From Rhipicephalus microplus (lineage: Eukaryota > Arthropoda > Arachnida > Ixodida > Ixodidae), in contig NC_134700.1 of assembly GCF_043290135.1 (NCBI RefSeq), positions 81,617,500-81,681,499 of the forward strand: a stretch of DNA of 64,000 nucleotides. Reading direction: 5' to 3'. The notes under the pieces were generated by a model, which saw only the letters and a list, made by a program, of their open reading frames with translations, was not told the origin of the DNA and searched no databases. The position numbers and the translations under genes are program-made. The stretch's first letter is position 1. Each line of letters begins with the position of its first letter. This document shows, one piece after another, positions 10,509 to 21,540 of this stretch.

Positions 10509-11519
10509 TACTACCCACCATCCACCCTGGTGGTTCAGCCACTCTTCAAGTGGTACAAGTGACCAGACGCCCCGATTCAAGTGGCGCACGTCTCGGTTTT
10601 CAAGCTGGTGTGTTTAGTCCCCATTTTTGCCTACGGCAGCTCGTATTAATGTATAGTTTGGGCAAAGCACCTCTTCGCTATACTGTATACTAAACAGCAT
10701 AATTTTTCTTTTTTTCTGTCTATATTTATTTATTTATATCATTTGCTTTCCCTCTTTTTGATGTCTTTTTTTCTAGTTCTCTTGACCTTATTCTTATGTT
10801 TCCGGTAAATGCACGTTCAGCCACCTTGCCTGGATAGCAGAGTGGCTGAGACGCTTGCCTTTAATGCGTAGTTATCTTTCTTCTGTCCCCATCTAGAAAT
10901 TTCATTGCGTTTTATTTATTCATTTTCTTCCACTCTCCGTTTCTCATCTCTTTTTCGTCCCCTTCCCTTCCTATTATTCGTTTAGCTATTAAGGAATTTT
11001 TCGTTAACGCGTGGCTTTTTCTTTCCCGAATACTTCCCTCAGCCCTCCTCGCTTTGGTTCACTTTGCTCTCTCCCACCCTGGGCTTTAACTTTTTTCCTC
11101 ACTAATATGTATCAATAAGCTTCACTCCCTTTTCCCTCACAGGCACCGTAATGTGTAAAAAGTTTTCCCAATTCCTTTCATGCACACATGCCCGATAATT
11201 TGAGCACAATACGTGGGCTTGATTTAGGCGCTTTTGATCGAACTATGACTTGTTTTTCCTTCAAGCATTCTACATAAGTTTTCCCACAGCACATACGTAG
11301 GAGTCCCTTCTGTGTACCACTGACTCGGCACAGCAACGCCGGGTAATCTCACGCACCTTGGAGGCTGCAGTGTCCCAAGGGATACCCGCTGACCTCCTCT
11401 AAGCAACTTAACCGACCTCTGGGCCGGAGTAACGAAGTTTTGGTCATCACCGTCATCTCAACTTCCCCCTCCTTCCGCTTTGGAGTGTGTGTCTAGTGAG
11501 GACTGGTTCAGACTCAATT
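10509..11519 (+). repeat. Direct duplication, block B copy 1
   Basis: Matches 16415-17045 plus 17560-17880: shared strings include CTTCAAGTGGTACAAGTGAC, TTTCCGGTAAATGCACGTTC and TTCCTTTCATGCACACATGC. At 10838-10880 it has a tRNA-like head (TGGATAGCAGAGTGGCTGAG) without a clear box B. It is pyrimidine-rich on the + strand and has no coding capacity I can support. Confidence 0.75.
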
Positions 11520-12485
11520 ATTATTTCCTTATAGGAACAAGGCGAAACAAATAAAATCATTTTTTCACACTGTGCCTAGAAAAGGATCCTTTCAAACCTC
11601 GCTTTTTACGTAATCAAAGGAGAGCTGCAAAGCGCTTTCACTAATATTTCAAATAAAGTCCGAAGCCGGTCTACAAGAAAAAAAAAATGCCGCCCACATC
11701 TTCAAATGGGGGAACTCGTGTAAGTGCGCCACAGAGTGGAGGGGGGGGATCGCGTGAATGCTGTGTAATTGGGTATGCTTCGCGAATGCCTAATTGATAT
11801 TTCGTCCAACTATTGATCGAGTGAAGGAGAAGCATTGCCTTCTACGAGTGGTGGAAAGAGAATATGCGATACAGAGCCTACATATACGGGGTGGCCTGTG
11901 AACGGTTGTGCAGCACGAGCAGTCTGTTTTTACTAACAGGAACGGCTTGCGTCAGCCTTGTGGGGCGAAAAAGTGAGGGTGGAGAAAACAGTGAGCACGA
12001 GATGCAAGCATGTGGCATGCTACGCGAGGCTCAAGAATGCTTAATGGTGGTGAGGACATAGCCGGTAACGCATGATGCATGTCACCGTGGGAGTAGGCAG
12101 CTCTCCGATTTTAAAACACATTCTGCTCGCAAGCGATTTCACACTACACGGAATATAATTTAGCCCCTAATACGCAGATTGCCAAGAGTGTGTGGTTCTA
12201 AGCCAAATCTATACTATACCCCTCCTAGCATGTACAACGCATTGCCAGATCACTTCTTCGCACCTCACTTTTGCCTAACATTCCTTGACCTAACATATTT
12301 AGAGAGAGGCATGGGTTTTAATAGGGGTGGGACAACCTACGTTGGCCACGAACCGACATATTCACACTAAGAAACGATCACTTTGTTCTTCTTTTTTATG
12401 CCATCGTGCCTCAGTGGACATACTTGTAACTCTACGTTTTGCATGAGAACACACCTCGTGAAGCTACCGCTTCAATCTCATGCAG

Positions 12486-12623
12486 CAACTCAAACCATTC
12501 CATCGCCTACGCCACCTACAGCACCTGCACCACCTACACGACATCCGCAACCTACGCAACCTACACGACCTCCAAGACCTACACCACCTACACGATCTAC
12601 AACGACAGAATCACCTGTGCCAG
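12486..12623 (+). CDS. Linker exon 2 (Pro/Thr-rich), duplicate of linker exon 1
   Basis: Acceptor CAATCTCATGCAG and donor GTATGG flank 138 bases (46 codons), again phase 1 at both ends. It begins TQTIPSPTPPTAPAPPTR and ends RSTTTESPVP. It is 12 codons longer than linker exon 1 because of extra 9-base Pro/Thr repeat units. Spliced to 23698 the shared codon is GGA (Gly). Because both linker exons are symmetric, transcripts could include exon 1, exon 2 or both. Neither has a stop in the used frame, which suggests both copies have stayed usable after duplication. Confidence 0.65.
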
Positions 12624-12792
12624 GTATGGGTACATTCATTACTATCATTATTTTATTTCAGAGTGGTTTCGAACCTTGTAATGATGTATTTCGCATCTGC
12701 TTTTGTTGGAAACATTGAATCCAGTGTGCCTTGTGTCTGCCTAGAAGAGCCAAGATAAGTTAAGGGCGAAGAAAATTATACTTGGGGCATTA

Positions 12793-12993
12793 CTATCCGT
12801 TTTCTCCTCAACGTAGTTGACCGCCTCAAGCTTTATGTCACCTATTGCTTGAGAAATAAATAGTCGGTAAGCATGGAACAGCTTTCTGTCGATTTGCTGG
12901 CCCGGTTGTTCACTCTTTGCAGCAAGAGATGGCAAAATGTCTTCCAGAAATAAATTGCACGCAAATAATGATTACAATATTTAAAAATTTCTT
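12793..12993 (-). other. Conserved patch, partner of 10253-10455
   Basis: Near-identical to the first copy (see 10253-10455), including about 65 bases next to the frame without a difference. Minus frame 12935-12741 is open. Confidence 0.4.
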
Positions 12994-13054
12994 ATTATAT
13001 TAAGTCACTTTGTATCTTCACATGACCTACAGTAATAATATGAGATTATTACCT

Positions 13055-13145
13055 GTCATCCATCATGGTGGTCTAGTGAATGTGGTATTAGACTGCTGAT
13101 TCAGAATTGTCGGTGTCGAATCTCGACCATGGTGACTGTCACAAA
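13055..13145 (+). mobile_element. Ruka-like SINE head
   Basis: CATCATGGTGGTCTAGTG (box A region) and GTGTCGAATCTCGACC (box B region) match the start of the Ruka tRNA-derived SINE seen complete at 59535. The tail is missing here. Related tail pieces lie at 14292-14355 and 14680-14745. Confidence 0.55.
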
Positions 13146-14290
13146 TGAGTACTGAAAAAGAGCCCGCCTCCAGATTCTAGCGACGGCGACGATACCAGGC
13201 GCCGTTCGGACACCCGAGAAGCCAGTGTATAAGATGATAACAAGCACCAAAAGGCTCCTCGGGTGTGCTACCTCTCCCGCTCGAAAGCGGAGCTATTCCG
13301 ACCAACCTCCTCATTTGTCAACGAGCGATCTCTGGAAAAATTTTAAAGGGAAGGGGCTTGGTGATACATAGTGGCGCGCTGTTACAAGGGAGGTCCCGCC
13401 CGTTCCTCAGCCTTGACTGTGCGCCGCGCCGACAAGACGATTAGAAATCTTCTCGAAACTAGGCGAGTGAAAATAAGCTAGCAGAGGACAAAGCCGCAGT
13501 AGTAGATAAAATGAGCTTGCCACCTTCAGGCTAAGTGCTTGTAGTACAGTGACCAAGCAGAGAAGCTGAGGGTTTTGCCGCTGTCAGGCGATGGCTTTTG
13601 TCGTCAGTGACAATGCGAGAGATGAAGAGGTTATCACCTGCGGGTGAAGGCTTGTGTTATAAGCAGGAGGAAAGTCCTAGTTGGCCGCCAGTGGGTGAAG
13701 ACGTGTTTGAAATTTCAGCGCACGAAACCACTTTTTACCGGCGAATACGTTTTTTATTAGAGTGTGGACATTTAACGACGTGAGCATACCTGGGAGAGAA
13801 ACTTCAGAAGCAGCAGAACGACAATCTCACCGGACTTTGGGTGAGTGTTTTCTTGAAGAGAACATTTAAAGCTTTGCGCCAAGAACTTTGGGCTGAATTT
13901 ATTCAACGAACAATTTACTTTATAACTGTCTTGGCTTGTTAATGCACGTGCTAGCATTGTAGTGCACGTTGTTTGTGTCAGTTGTTTTGCCTGTCTCTGG
14001 TGGTGTTGTGTGGCTCCTTTATTTGAGTATCTTGTGGTTGGTGACAAACTGTATTGGATTAATGCTGAGTGTGCATGTGTGGGTCTTTGTTCTGCCGTAT
14101 TTGAAAAGTATATTTTGATTTGTTATCAGCTATTGGCTCTGCTTTGTTAGATAGACAACATCAGGCGTTCTATGGTTCACCGTGAAAGACGAAATCCCAA
14201 TTTCTTGTGCTTTGATTGTGCAGTTTTCGGGGTCGATACATCAGCCCTTGGAAGTACCCTAACGATTGCATCTCTTAACGGGACTACTCA
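13146..14290. other. No gene recognised; insertion-rich stretch
   Basis: GC-rich unknown sequence at 13150-13500 followed by AT-rich sequence. Short frames at 13598-13783 and 13772-14047 show no motif. This segment has no partner in the first A-B copy, so it was gained after the duplication. Confidence 0.4.
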
Positions 14291-14291
14291 C

Positions 14292-15075
14292 AGCAGCCGC
14301 ATTTTCTATGGGGGCGAAAATGCTTGAGGCCCATGTGTCTAGATTTAGGTGCACGTTACATATCACGAGCTAACCGAAACTTTCGAAGGTTTCTTATGGA
14401 TAGGAAATAATTGTAAATTCAAAGGCTAGTTTCGTTTGTTGTAACGTTATAGCAATCAAATGATGATTCATAATGAGAACAATAATGAGGCATCATACTC
14501 TCTTAGTTCTCGCAAATGGCAGCTTGAGGTTGGCCATTACGTTACGATTTTTCATGCCTAAAAAGTCATTCGCTGCTTTCCTTATACTATAGGTCATTTT
14601 ATTTATGGAATCTGCTGGGCTGTAAAACCATTTTCTATTTGCCGCGATCTTTAGAATTGATTCCTTTTCATATGGTAGGGCACTTTCTATGAGGGCGAAA
14701 ATGCTTGAGGCCCATGTACCTAGATATAGGTGTACGTTTAAATACACAAGATAGCTGATACTTTTGGAGGTGTCTTGAAGATAGGAAAAAAATGTAAATT
14801 TAAAGGATACTTTTGTTTGTTGGAACAATATGGAGAACAAATGATGACAAATAATGAGAACAATTATGAGGCACCATACTCGCTTAGTTTTTCTAAATGG
14901 CAGCTTGAGATTAGTCATAATGTTTCAATTTTTCATGCTGAAGAAAAGTCATTCGCTGCTTTTCTTATACAATACGTCCTTTTATTTTTACAATCTGCTG
15001 GGCTGTATTACCATGCAAAAAAATTTAGGACATATTTGAAACATATTGGTAGAGTGCAGAAGTGTCTTTAGAATG
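14292..15075 (+). repeat. Two direct repeats of about 380 bp, each starting with a Ruka tail
   Basis: Unit 1 about 14306-14660 and unit 2 about 14690-15075 share GGGCGAAAATGCTTGAGGCC, the Ruka tail, at the start, and then AATGAGAACAAT, AAATGGCAGCTTGAG and CAATCTGCTGGGCTGTA-like strings in the same order, roughly 75% identical. Function unknown; no shared open frame persists in both. Confidence 0.65.
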
Positions 15076-15189
15076 TTTGATGAGCCAACGCGGCGAACAA
15101 TTTCGCAAAGGCAAGCTCAATTCAGTTTCCAGTGAGGGCTTTCAACTGAAAGTACACTGCCATACGAAAATGAATGAATTCTAAAGATT

Positions 15190-15480
15190 ATGGCTGAGAG
15201 AAAACTTATTCAACGTGTATTCATAGAATTAACTAAGGCATGTGATCAAATAAATCATGATACCGTGCTAGAAACAGCCCAGTGTTAAAGCACTCATGGC
15301 ATTTGAATTTCATAAGCTATTTATCTAACGTGGAACAGTGTCTGTTGACGAACGGAGAGCTCCCATCTTCCATCAGAGTTAAGGATGGTGTACCTCAATG
15401 GAGCATTGAGGAACACCTGATATATAATATATTTATTAGTCTCACCGTTTCAGTGGACGGCGTTGTAGAGTAGGTAATTC
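15190..15480 (+). pseudogene. LINE reverse-transcriptase fragment (CR1/L2-like)
   Basis: With stops and a shift, the + strand reads VFIELTKACDQINHDTV (RT motif 3, normally DLxKAFDxxxH), then ISYLSNVEQCLL and VKDGVPQWSIEEHLIYNIFI (normally GVPQGSxLGPLLFxIYI). The order and spacing are those of the RT palm. The catalytic YADD block is not found. Confidence 0.7.
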
Positions 15481-16414
15481 ATACGGATTGCTCTATAAGC
15501 AATGCAGTGCTGTTCCTTGTGAAATTACCTGCTTTCCACAAAGCCTTATTCTTTCTCTCTATCAAACTCTGAAAATAAAATCTTACCATTCGTCTTATAA
15601 CACTACCTTTAATAACGTTAAAACTGAACTGTCTGAACTATAACAGCACACGGTGTGCAACATCGCAAACATATGGCGTGGAAGCCACATACCGATCATA
15701 TCAGTCCTTAAGTTTGCAGTGTGTTAAGTATGCTGCGTCAATGCCAGAATATACTACCTGTAAAAATGTATAATATTTTAGATTGCTACACTTTTGTGGT
15801 ATGCCTCTGTGATCGTTGTCTTGAACAGCGACATCTTTCTGGTCGTCTGCGTGTTGCTCCCATTGATGTATGAGTTTCAGTTCCACCAGTGAAGTTGCTT
15901 GAATGCCACTGCAATTACAATCGAATATATTTATTTTAGCAGAAGAAAAGACAGGCTCTGGAGAGTTTCAATGAATAGAGGCCGATTCTTCTATATGTTA
16001 AAGCTGCGCTATATTCTTCGCATGAAGAGCTTCCATTTTTTGGGTGACGTAAGAGTCTAACACCGGAAACAAACACTCAGGTAACTTAACATTAACTACT
16101 GTGCCAAATAAAGTCCCTTATACATCACATGAAGCACGCGGCTACAAAAGTATTAAGAAGGCATTAAAAAAACTCGTATTTCAATGACTTTTGAGAATTT
16201 AGGGCAAATTTCTTGAAATTTCCGCTATACGTAAACGCAAAAATAGGCATGTATTACGAAATGAGAAAGTAACGTCAGCTAAAAATGGAACGTTGTGTAC
16301 TACAACGGTTTAACCTATGATCAAACACTTGCAGTGATAAAACACTGCAACGCTTACGAGTTGTCATTCCACTTAGCAGGACAACCTAAAGCACTAAGCT
16401 AAGACAACCTAAAG
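15481..16414. other. No gene seen
   Basis: AT-rich. A short minus frame (15886-15701) has no motif I recognise. Confidence 0.4.
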
Positions 16415-17054
16415 CAATGTGGCGCTTGTGTACCACCCACACTTCAAGTGGTACAAGTGACCAGACGCCCTATTTTGGTGAGGCATGTCTCGGTTTTCCG
16501 GCTGGTGTGTTTAGTCCCCCTTTTACCCTACAGCAGCTTTTAGTAATGTATAGCTCAGCCACAGCCCCCCTTTGCTATACTATATACTACACAGCATTGT
16601 TTTTCTTTTCCTTCTATCTTTATTTGTTTCTATGATTTGTTTGCCTTGTTTATGTCTTTTTTCCAGTTCTCTTGCCCATATTCATATGTTTCCGGTAAAT
16701 GCACGTTCAGCGACTCTGCCTGGATAGCAGGGTGGCTGAGACGCTCGCCTTTAGTGCGTAGTTATTTTTGTTCTGACCCCGTCTAGACTTTTCATTGCGT
16801 TTTGTTTATTTATTTTCTTCCACTCTCCATTTCCCATCTCTTTTTCGTCCCCTTGCCTTCCTATTCTTCATTTAACTAATTATGATTTTCTTGGTAACGC
16901 ATGGCTTCCTCCTTCCCGGATACTTTCTTCAGCCCTCCTTTCTTCGCTTGGTTTTATTCTCTCCCACCCTGGGCTCTAACTTTCGTCCTCACCGATATCT
17001 ATCAATCTGCTTCACTCCCCTTTTCCTCACAGGCACCGTACTATGTAAAAAATT

Positions 17055-17557
17055 TAGCCATATCCACGAAGTGAATGATGATGAGTGGGCGAAGCTCCGG
17101 AGGTAAACCTGGTAAACCATGAATTCTCTGTACATTTTGCCCACTCGATTTTATTACATCGCTCCCCCTAGCGTACGTCGCCGCACTAAATCGAAAGATT
17201 GCCTTCAACCAATCACACGTGCCATATGTGACATCATTCCTATTTTATAAGATCTCGCGTCTTTCATCAACTACAAGTACCGCTTTCTAGTTTATAACAT
17301 CTTTCATCTTTTCATCATCAGTACAAGTACCACCATCTAGTAAACACTACAAGAACTAAACGAGAGGTGGCTACATACAGGAGACGGTACCGCCATCTAG
17401 TGAACACTGCAAGAACTAAACTAGAGGTGGCTACATAGAGGGGACGGTACCGCCATCTAGTGAACACTGCAAGAACTAAACTAGAGGTGGCTACATACAG
17501 GCTACAGGGGACGCACAGCCCACGCCCTAAGGAGCTTCGCCCCTAAAAGGCTTAATT
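17055..17557. mobile_element. About 500 bp insertion with internal 60-bp tandem repeats
   Basis: Present in block B copy 2 and absent from copy 1, so its limits are set by comparison. It starts near GAAGTGAATGATGATGAGTG and ends near AAGGAGCTTCGCCCCTAAAA. The complementary pair GGGCGAAGCTCC (17088) and GGAGCTTCGCCCC (17531) near the ends forms a short terminal inverted repeat. No coding frame; a non-autonomous DNA element is the simplest reading. Confidence 0.6.
17327..17506. repeat. 60-bp tandem repeat, about 3 copies
   Basis: Units with exact 60-base period (17341, 17401, 17461) share CCATCTAGTGAACACTGCAA and AGAGGTGGCTACATA, with few differences between the last two units. Confidence 0.85.
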
Positions 17558-18029
17558 GCTCATTCCTTTCATGCACACATGCCCGATAATTTGCGCACAA
17601 TACGTGGACTTGCTTTAAGCACTTTTGATCGAACTATGACTTGTGCTTCCTTCAATTCTTCCCAGGTGAATACGTGGGAGTCCCTTTTGTGTACCACCGA
17701 CTTGCCACAACAATGCCGGGTAATCTCTCACACAATGGAGGCCACAGTGTCCCAAGGGATCCCCGCTTATCTCCTATGAGCAACTTAACCGACCTCTGGG
17801 TCCATGTAATGAAATTTTGTTCATCATCATCATTTCCACCTCCCCCCCCTTCCGCTTTAGAGTGTGTTTCTAGTGAGGGCTGGTTTCATTGTCTGGAGGA
17901 CAGCGTTGCGGAGTTACCAGCTCAGAATCAGAATCACTTCGGATACATTTCGCATTTTCTTGACACTGAATTTAAATGGGCACAATGCTTGAAGGAATGG
18001 AAAGGGGAATGAAAGTGTTTTTTTATCGG

Positions 18030-19050
18030 AAAAGAGCACGCTAAAGTTTATACGCGCTATTTTTGAAACTTCAAACATTAGTAAGTCAGAGTCTTATATT
18101 CAACAGTAATGTAGTATTTTTAAAATGGCTTGGCTGATAAGCTTGTTATATTTAGTAGCAACGCGCTTGATACTACTCTGTTCTTACATAGCTGAGGTCA
18201 AGAACACGTGGCCCGCTTACGCCTCAGTCGTAACCCATGGTCCACACTTGACTCTCACCGCATTTTGGTAGCGTAAGCTGCACTGGCAGAGGTTGGCCTG
18301 TTTCGTGTGGCTTATCGAGAGCCGTGCTGGGCGTGCTCGAGGAGAATTGATATCAAGCGGCACTAAGTTGGTGCACCGCTGAAGGCCTGAAACTTCCCAG
18401 AGTGACTTGCCACTAGCGGGCACGGTCTCTAGCCCACCCGTCCTTCCATAGATCCGTGCGCCTAACCATCTGTCTGTCCATAGCTTACGCTACGTATATG
18501 CGGCATAGCCGAGCTAAGCCAGCGCTACTTCTTTTTCTTTTTAGGCCGACGCTCACGAGCTGCACATACGTGTCTGGTCTCAAGCACCTTTTTTGTACGG
18601 CACTCCAAGTGATCACGTTGTGTTAAAACGTAACTGTGGCACAAAGTTTTCATATCTCAGACTGACCGACGAAATTTCCCTGATTTAGCGATGTATATCA
18701 GCATATTCACAAAACCTGCCTGCGAATTTCCTTCAAAAATGACCTCTATATGAAATATGGGAAAGGTCTTCTTTCATATGGCAGCATTATCTGACATTTT
18801 AGATGTCCTCGGACCGCCATTCGAGGTTAGTTTTAAACTTTTGTTACATAGAATGTCTGCCTCCGAAGTTTGTTTTTATTCTTCGCGTGACCGCCGCTCT
18901 TTGGCGGCGCTTTCTGTCGTGCGGAATTACGTGGGCTGTGCAGCCCCGCTCAAGCCTTAGGATTTTCGGCCACTCGGTGGCACGCTGGCCACCTGCTGTC
19001 TCCCCACCTTTTACTTTTCTATTTTTGTTTCAACTGCCATTGATGATTCT
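18030..19050. repeat. Dispersed repeat, copy 2 of 3, with internal insertion
   Basis: 18045-18190 and 18845-19050 match adjacent parts of the 6.2-6.56 kb copy. The intervening 18195-18845 has no partner there and is either an insertion here or a deletion at 6.3 kb. Confidence 0.5.
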
Positions 19051-19454
19051 TTCACTTTTGTTGGCATTGATCACTAGGAAGCATACTAAAACTTCAGGGT
19101 TGTGCGACATTCTGAATATTTTATTTACGAATCCAAGAACACTGTATTTGATGCGGCACTTGAATCAAACAGTACATATTCGAAGAAGTTCGAAATACCG
19201 AACACTTTTTAATGATCTATCAATATATAATTTTATTTTTATTTTATTTATTCATACTGTATGCCTTACCAGGCGCGGTCAAGAAAATACAGAGTGGATA
19301 CTACATCCGTACACATATAGCGAGGAACAGAAATATAATAGTAACAAAAAGTAGTAAAAATCAAAACAAGAAAGGATAGCCACAAAGACGACTGGATGGG
19401 ACTACATAATAAAATAACGAGAAAAAAAACACAACAGAGACTATGATAACATGT

Positions 19455-19650
19455 GGGGTATTACGTTATAAAACCACTTTGTGATTATGAGAGACGCCTT
19501 AGTGGAGGGCTCCGGAAATTTCGACCACCTGGGGTTTTTTTCCGAGTACCCAAATCTGAGCACACGGGCTCACACCATCTTCGCCTCGATCGAGAATGCA
19601 TCCGCCGCAGCTGGGACCTTAACCACTAGACCACTGCGGCGTGGCCACAG
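19455..19650 (-). mobile_element. Ruka SINE, minus orientation, partial
   Basis: Contains AGGGCTCCGGAAATTTCGAC and CACCTGGGG blocks of the Ruka tail and ends in TTAACCACTAGACCACTGCG, the complement of box A. Box B is damaged. It lies in the 3' untranslated part of the minus LINE. Confidence 0.8.
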
Positions 19651-20079
19651 CAGAGACTAACAGGGAACAGCACACATTAGACAACTCTACGATTGATAAC
19701 TGCGGATGGCATAGAACCAAAGAAGTGCGTCGCGCGAGAAGTGGCGCCGTTATGTACGACGTCGCTACTTACTGGCCAAAATATGTCTCATGATCGGCAG
19801 CGAGTAAGTGAGCAGATCCTGAGGATACTAAATCTTGTGGGAGGTTAGTTAATCCGTAGTTCAATGATTGATAGAAAGTTAAAATATCTAAATGTACCTG
19901 AACGGAGAATAAAAGGCCTGATACTGTTGTGGTTAGTTCGTGCTGAGCGCTGATGTGGTGGTTCTAAATACTCGTGCTTGTTTATATTGATACCGTCGTG
20001 ATAGAGTAGATAGAGAAATTTTTAGGCAGCAGTGCGACGCCGGATTGCCAAAGTTTGAATGTCTGCCCTATTGTGTAGA

Positions 20080-21258
20080 GTGCTTATGCTATCTCCACGT
20101 CAATACTGGGAATACACAAACCGAAGCGCTTATAATTTGAATTCCTTCCCATTGTTTAAAAAGATAAATTTGGTGTGGGTTCCACACAATACTGCTGTAT
20201 TCAAGGATTGCCCGTATAAGGGCTTTGTAACTCGTTAGTCTGACTTCGGCCGGTGCTAGAGCAAATTTTCTGAGAAGAAAACCCAACTATCTCAGTATGC
20301 TTTTGTGCACGTCTGGCTCTAGTGATCATCCCATTTTTATGTGTTCGTGATGGTAACGCCCCAAGTATTTCACTGAAGCGGCCTCAGCTACGTGTAGTCG
20401 CGTTAGCTGATACACTAATCTTTAAGATACCTTCTTCCGGGTAATATGCATGTACGAAGTTTTTCCTACATATATTTCTATTTTCCATTCATGAAACCAT
20501 CTCGAAATGTTAGGGAAAGAGGTATTTAGCCGGATTTGGTCATCTATTGTTCGTACTGTGGTGTAAAGAACACAGTCGCTCGCAGAGAGTCTCACCGGTG
20601 CATAAAGTTCAACGTTAAAATGAATGCCGTTAATGAAAATCAGAAATAAAATGGGGCCTAGCACAGACCCCTGTGGAACTCCTGAGTGAACGTGTTACTC
20701 CCCATATTCAGCATCACTTATTTAAACGTACTGGGTGTGGTATGAAAGATAGGGGGTTATTCATTGTTCTATACTGGTTTATGTCCCGATACTCTTCAGT
20801 TTTGACTTAGTTTATGATGGGGTACCCTGTGAATTGCTTTAGAGAGGTCTCCTAATATTGCATCAGATTGAAGTCGTAGGTTATGTACAACAGGAAAGTC
20901 ATGCGCAACTTCGAGATGTTGAGTTATGGTAGGAAGGTCTTTACGAAAGACGTGGTGCTTGGAGTAAAGTAGGTTGTCTTCTGAGCAGGTGCTGATCGCC
21001 TTGTTGATGATATGCTTCGTCATTTTACAATAAGAACTAGTCAGCGAGATCAGCCTGTGGTTGTTCACAAGTAGCCTGTTGCCCCTTTAATGAATAGGAA
21101 GGATCTCGGCACGTAGCCAGTCTATAGGCAAAGTGGCTGTTTGAAGCGATGCCACGAAAATCGCATCTATTAAAGGGGTAAGCTGTTTTGCGCAAGGCCG
21201 AAAAAAAGCATTCAGAAGATTTGAGGGCATGGAGATTTTTTCATTTCAATCTGTAGCA
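20080..21258 (-). pseudogene. Reverse transcriptase of the 19-21.5 kb LINE
   Basis: Residues in order: SMPSNLLNAFFRPC and LPIHKRGNRLLVNNHRLISL (RT blocks 1-2), DLSKAIHRVPHHKL (normally DLSKAFDxVxHxxL), GVPQGSxLGPILFLIFINGI (block 4, one residue at a frame change), then SASDCVLYT where FADD is expected, and LLRKFALAPAEVRLTSYKAL (thumb). The catalytic Asp pair is lost and the frame is broken several times. Confidence 0.75.
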
Positions 21259-21503
21259 TTGATTGATAGATTCGTGGGGTTTAACGTCCCAAAACCACCA
21301 TACGATCATGAGAGACGCCGTAGTGGAGGGCTCCGGAAATTTCGACCACCTGGGGTTCTTTAACGTGCACCCAAATCTGAGCACACAGGTCTACAACATT
21401 TCCGCCTCCATCGGAAATGCAGCCGCCCCAGCCGGGATTCAAGCCCGCGACCTGCGGGTCAGCAGCCGAGTACCTTAGCCGCTAGACCACCACGGCGGGG
21501 CAC
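21259..21503 (-). mobile_element. Ruka SINE, full length, with target-site duplication
   Basis: About 245 bp in minus orientation, with TTGATTGATAGATT tail, GGTTCTTTAACGTGCACCCA middle and a tRNA-like head at the right. It is flanked by the 14-base direct repeat TTCAATCTGTAGCA at 21245-21258 and 21504-21517. Ruka is a tRNA-derived SINE described from ticks. Confidence 0.9.
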
Positions 21504-21540
21504 TTCAATCTGTAGCAATAAGTTAAGTATTGCATTCTTG

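Larger units (their letters stand above)
11520..13050 (+). repeat. Direct duplication, block A copy 2 (contains linker exon 2)
   Basis: Partner of 9005-10508, same order of markers. It is slightly longer because the linker exon and some simple-sequence tracts differ. Its right end runs into a Ruka-like SINE head at about 13060 instead of block B; the partner of block B now starts 3.4 kb further on, so later insertions separated them. Confidence 0.85.
16415..17880 (+). repeat. Direct duplication, block B copy 2, split by an insertion
   Basis: Partner of 10509-11519. The match runs to about 17050 and resumes near 17558, the interruption being the element at 17055-17557. It shows the same order of markers and the same tRNA-like head (TGGATAGCAGGGTGGCTGAG near 16720). 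Confidence 0.75.
19235..21540 (-). mobile_element. CR1/L2-like LINE, 3' half, minus strand, with two Ruka insertions
   Basis: From high to low: RT start (about 21250-21070), RT palm (21068-20422), thumb and tail (20330-20080), untranslated tail ending in AATAAATAAAATAAAA-like sequence near 19235. Ruka SINEs interrupt it at 21259-21503 and 19455-19650. No endonuclease was seen, so it is 5' truncated; the border near 21540 is uncertain. Multiple stops make it inactive. Confidence 0.75.

Noticed and set aside
18803..19354. 183-codon plus-strand frame
   Set aside because: Spans a dispersed repeat and the 3' tail of the minus-strand LINE; no motif.
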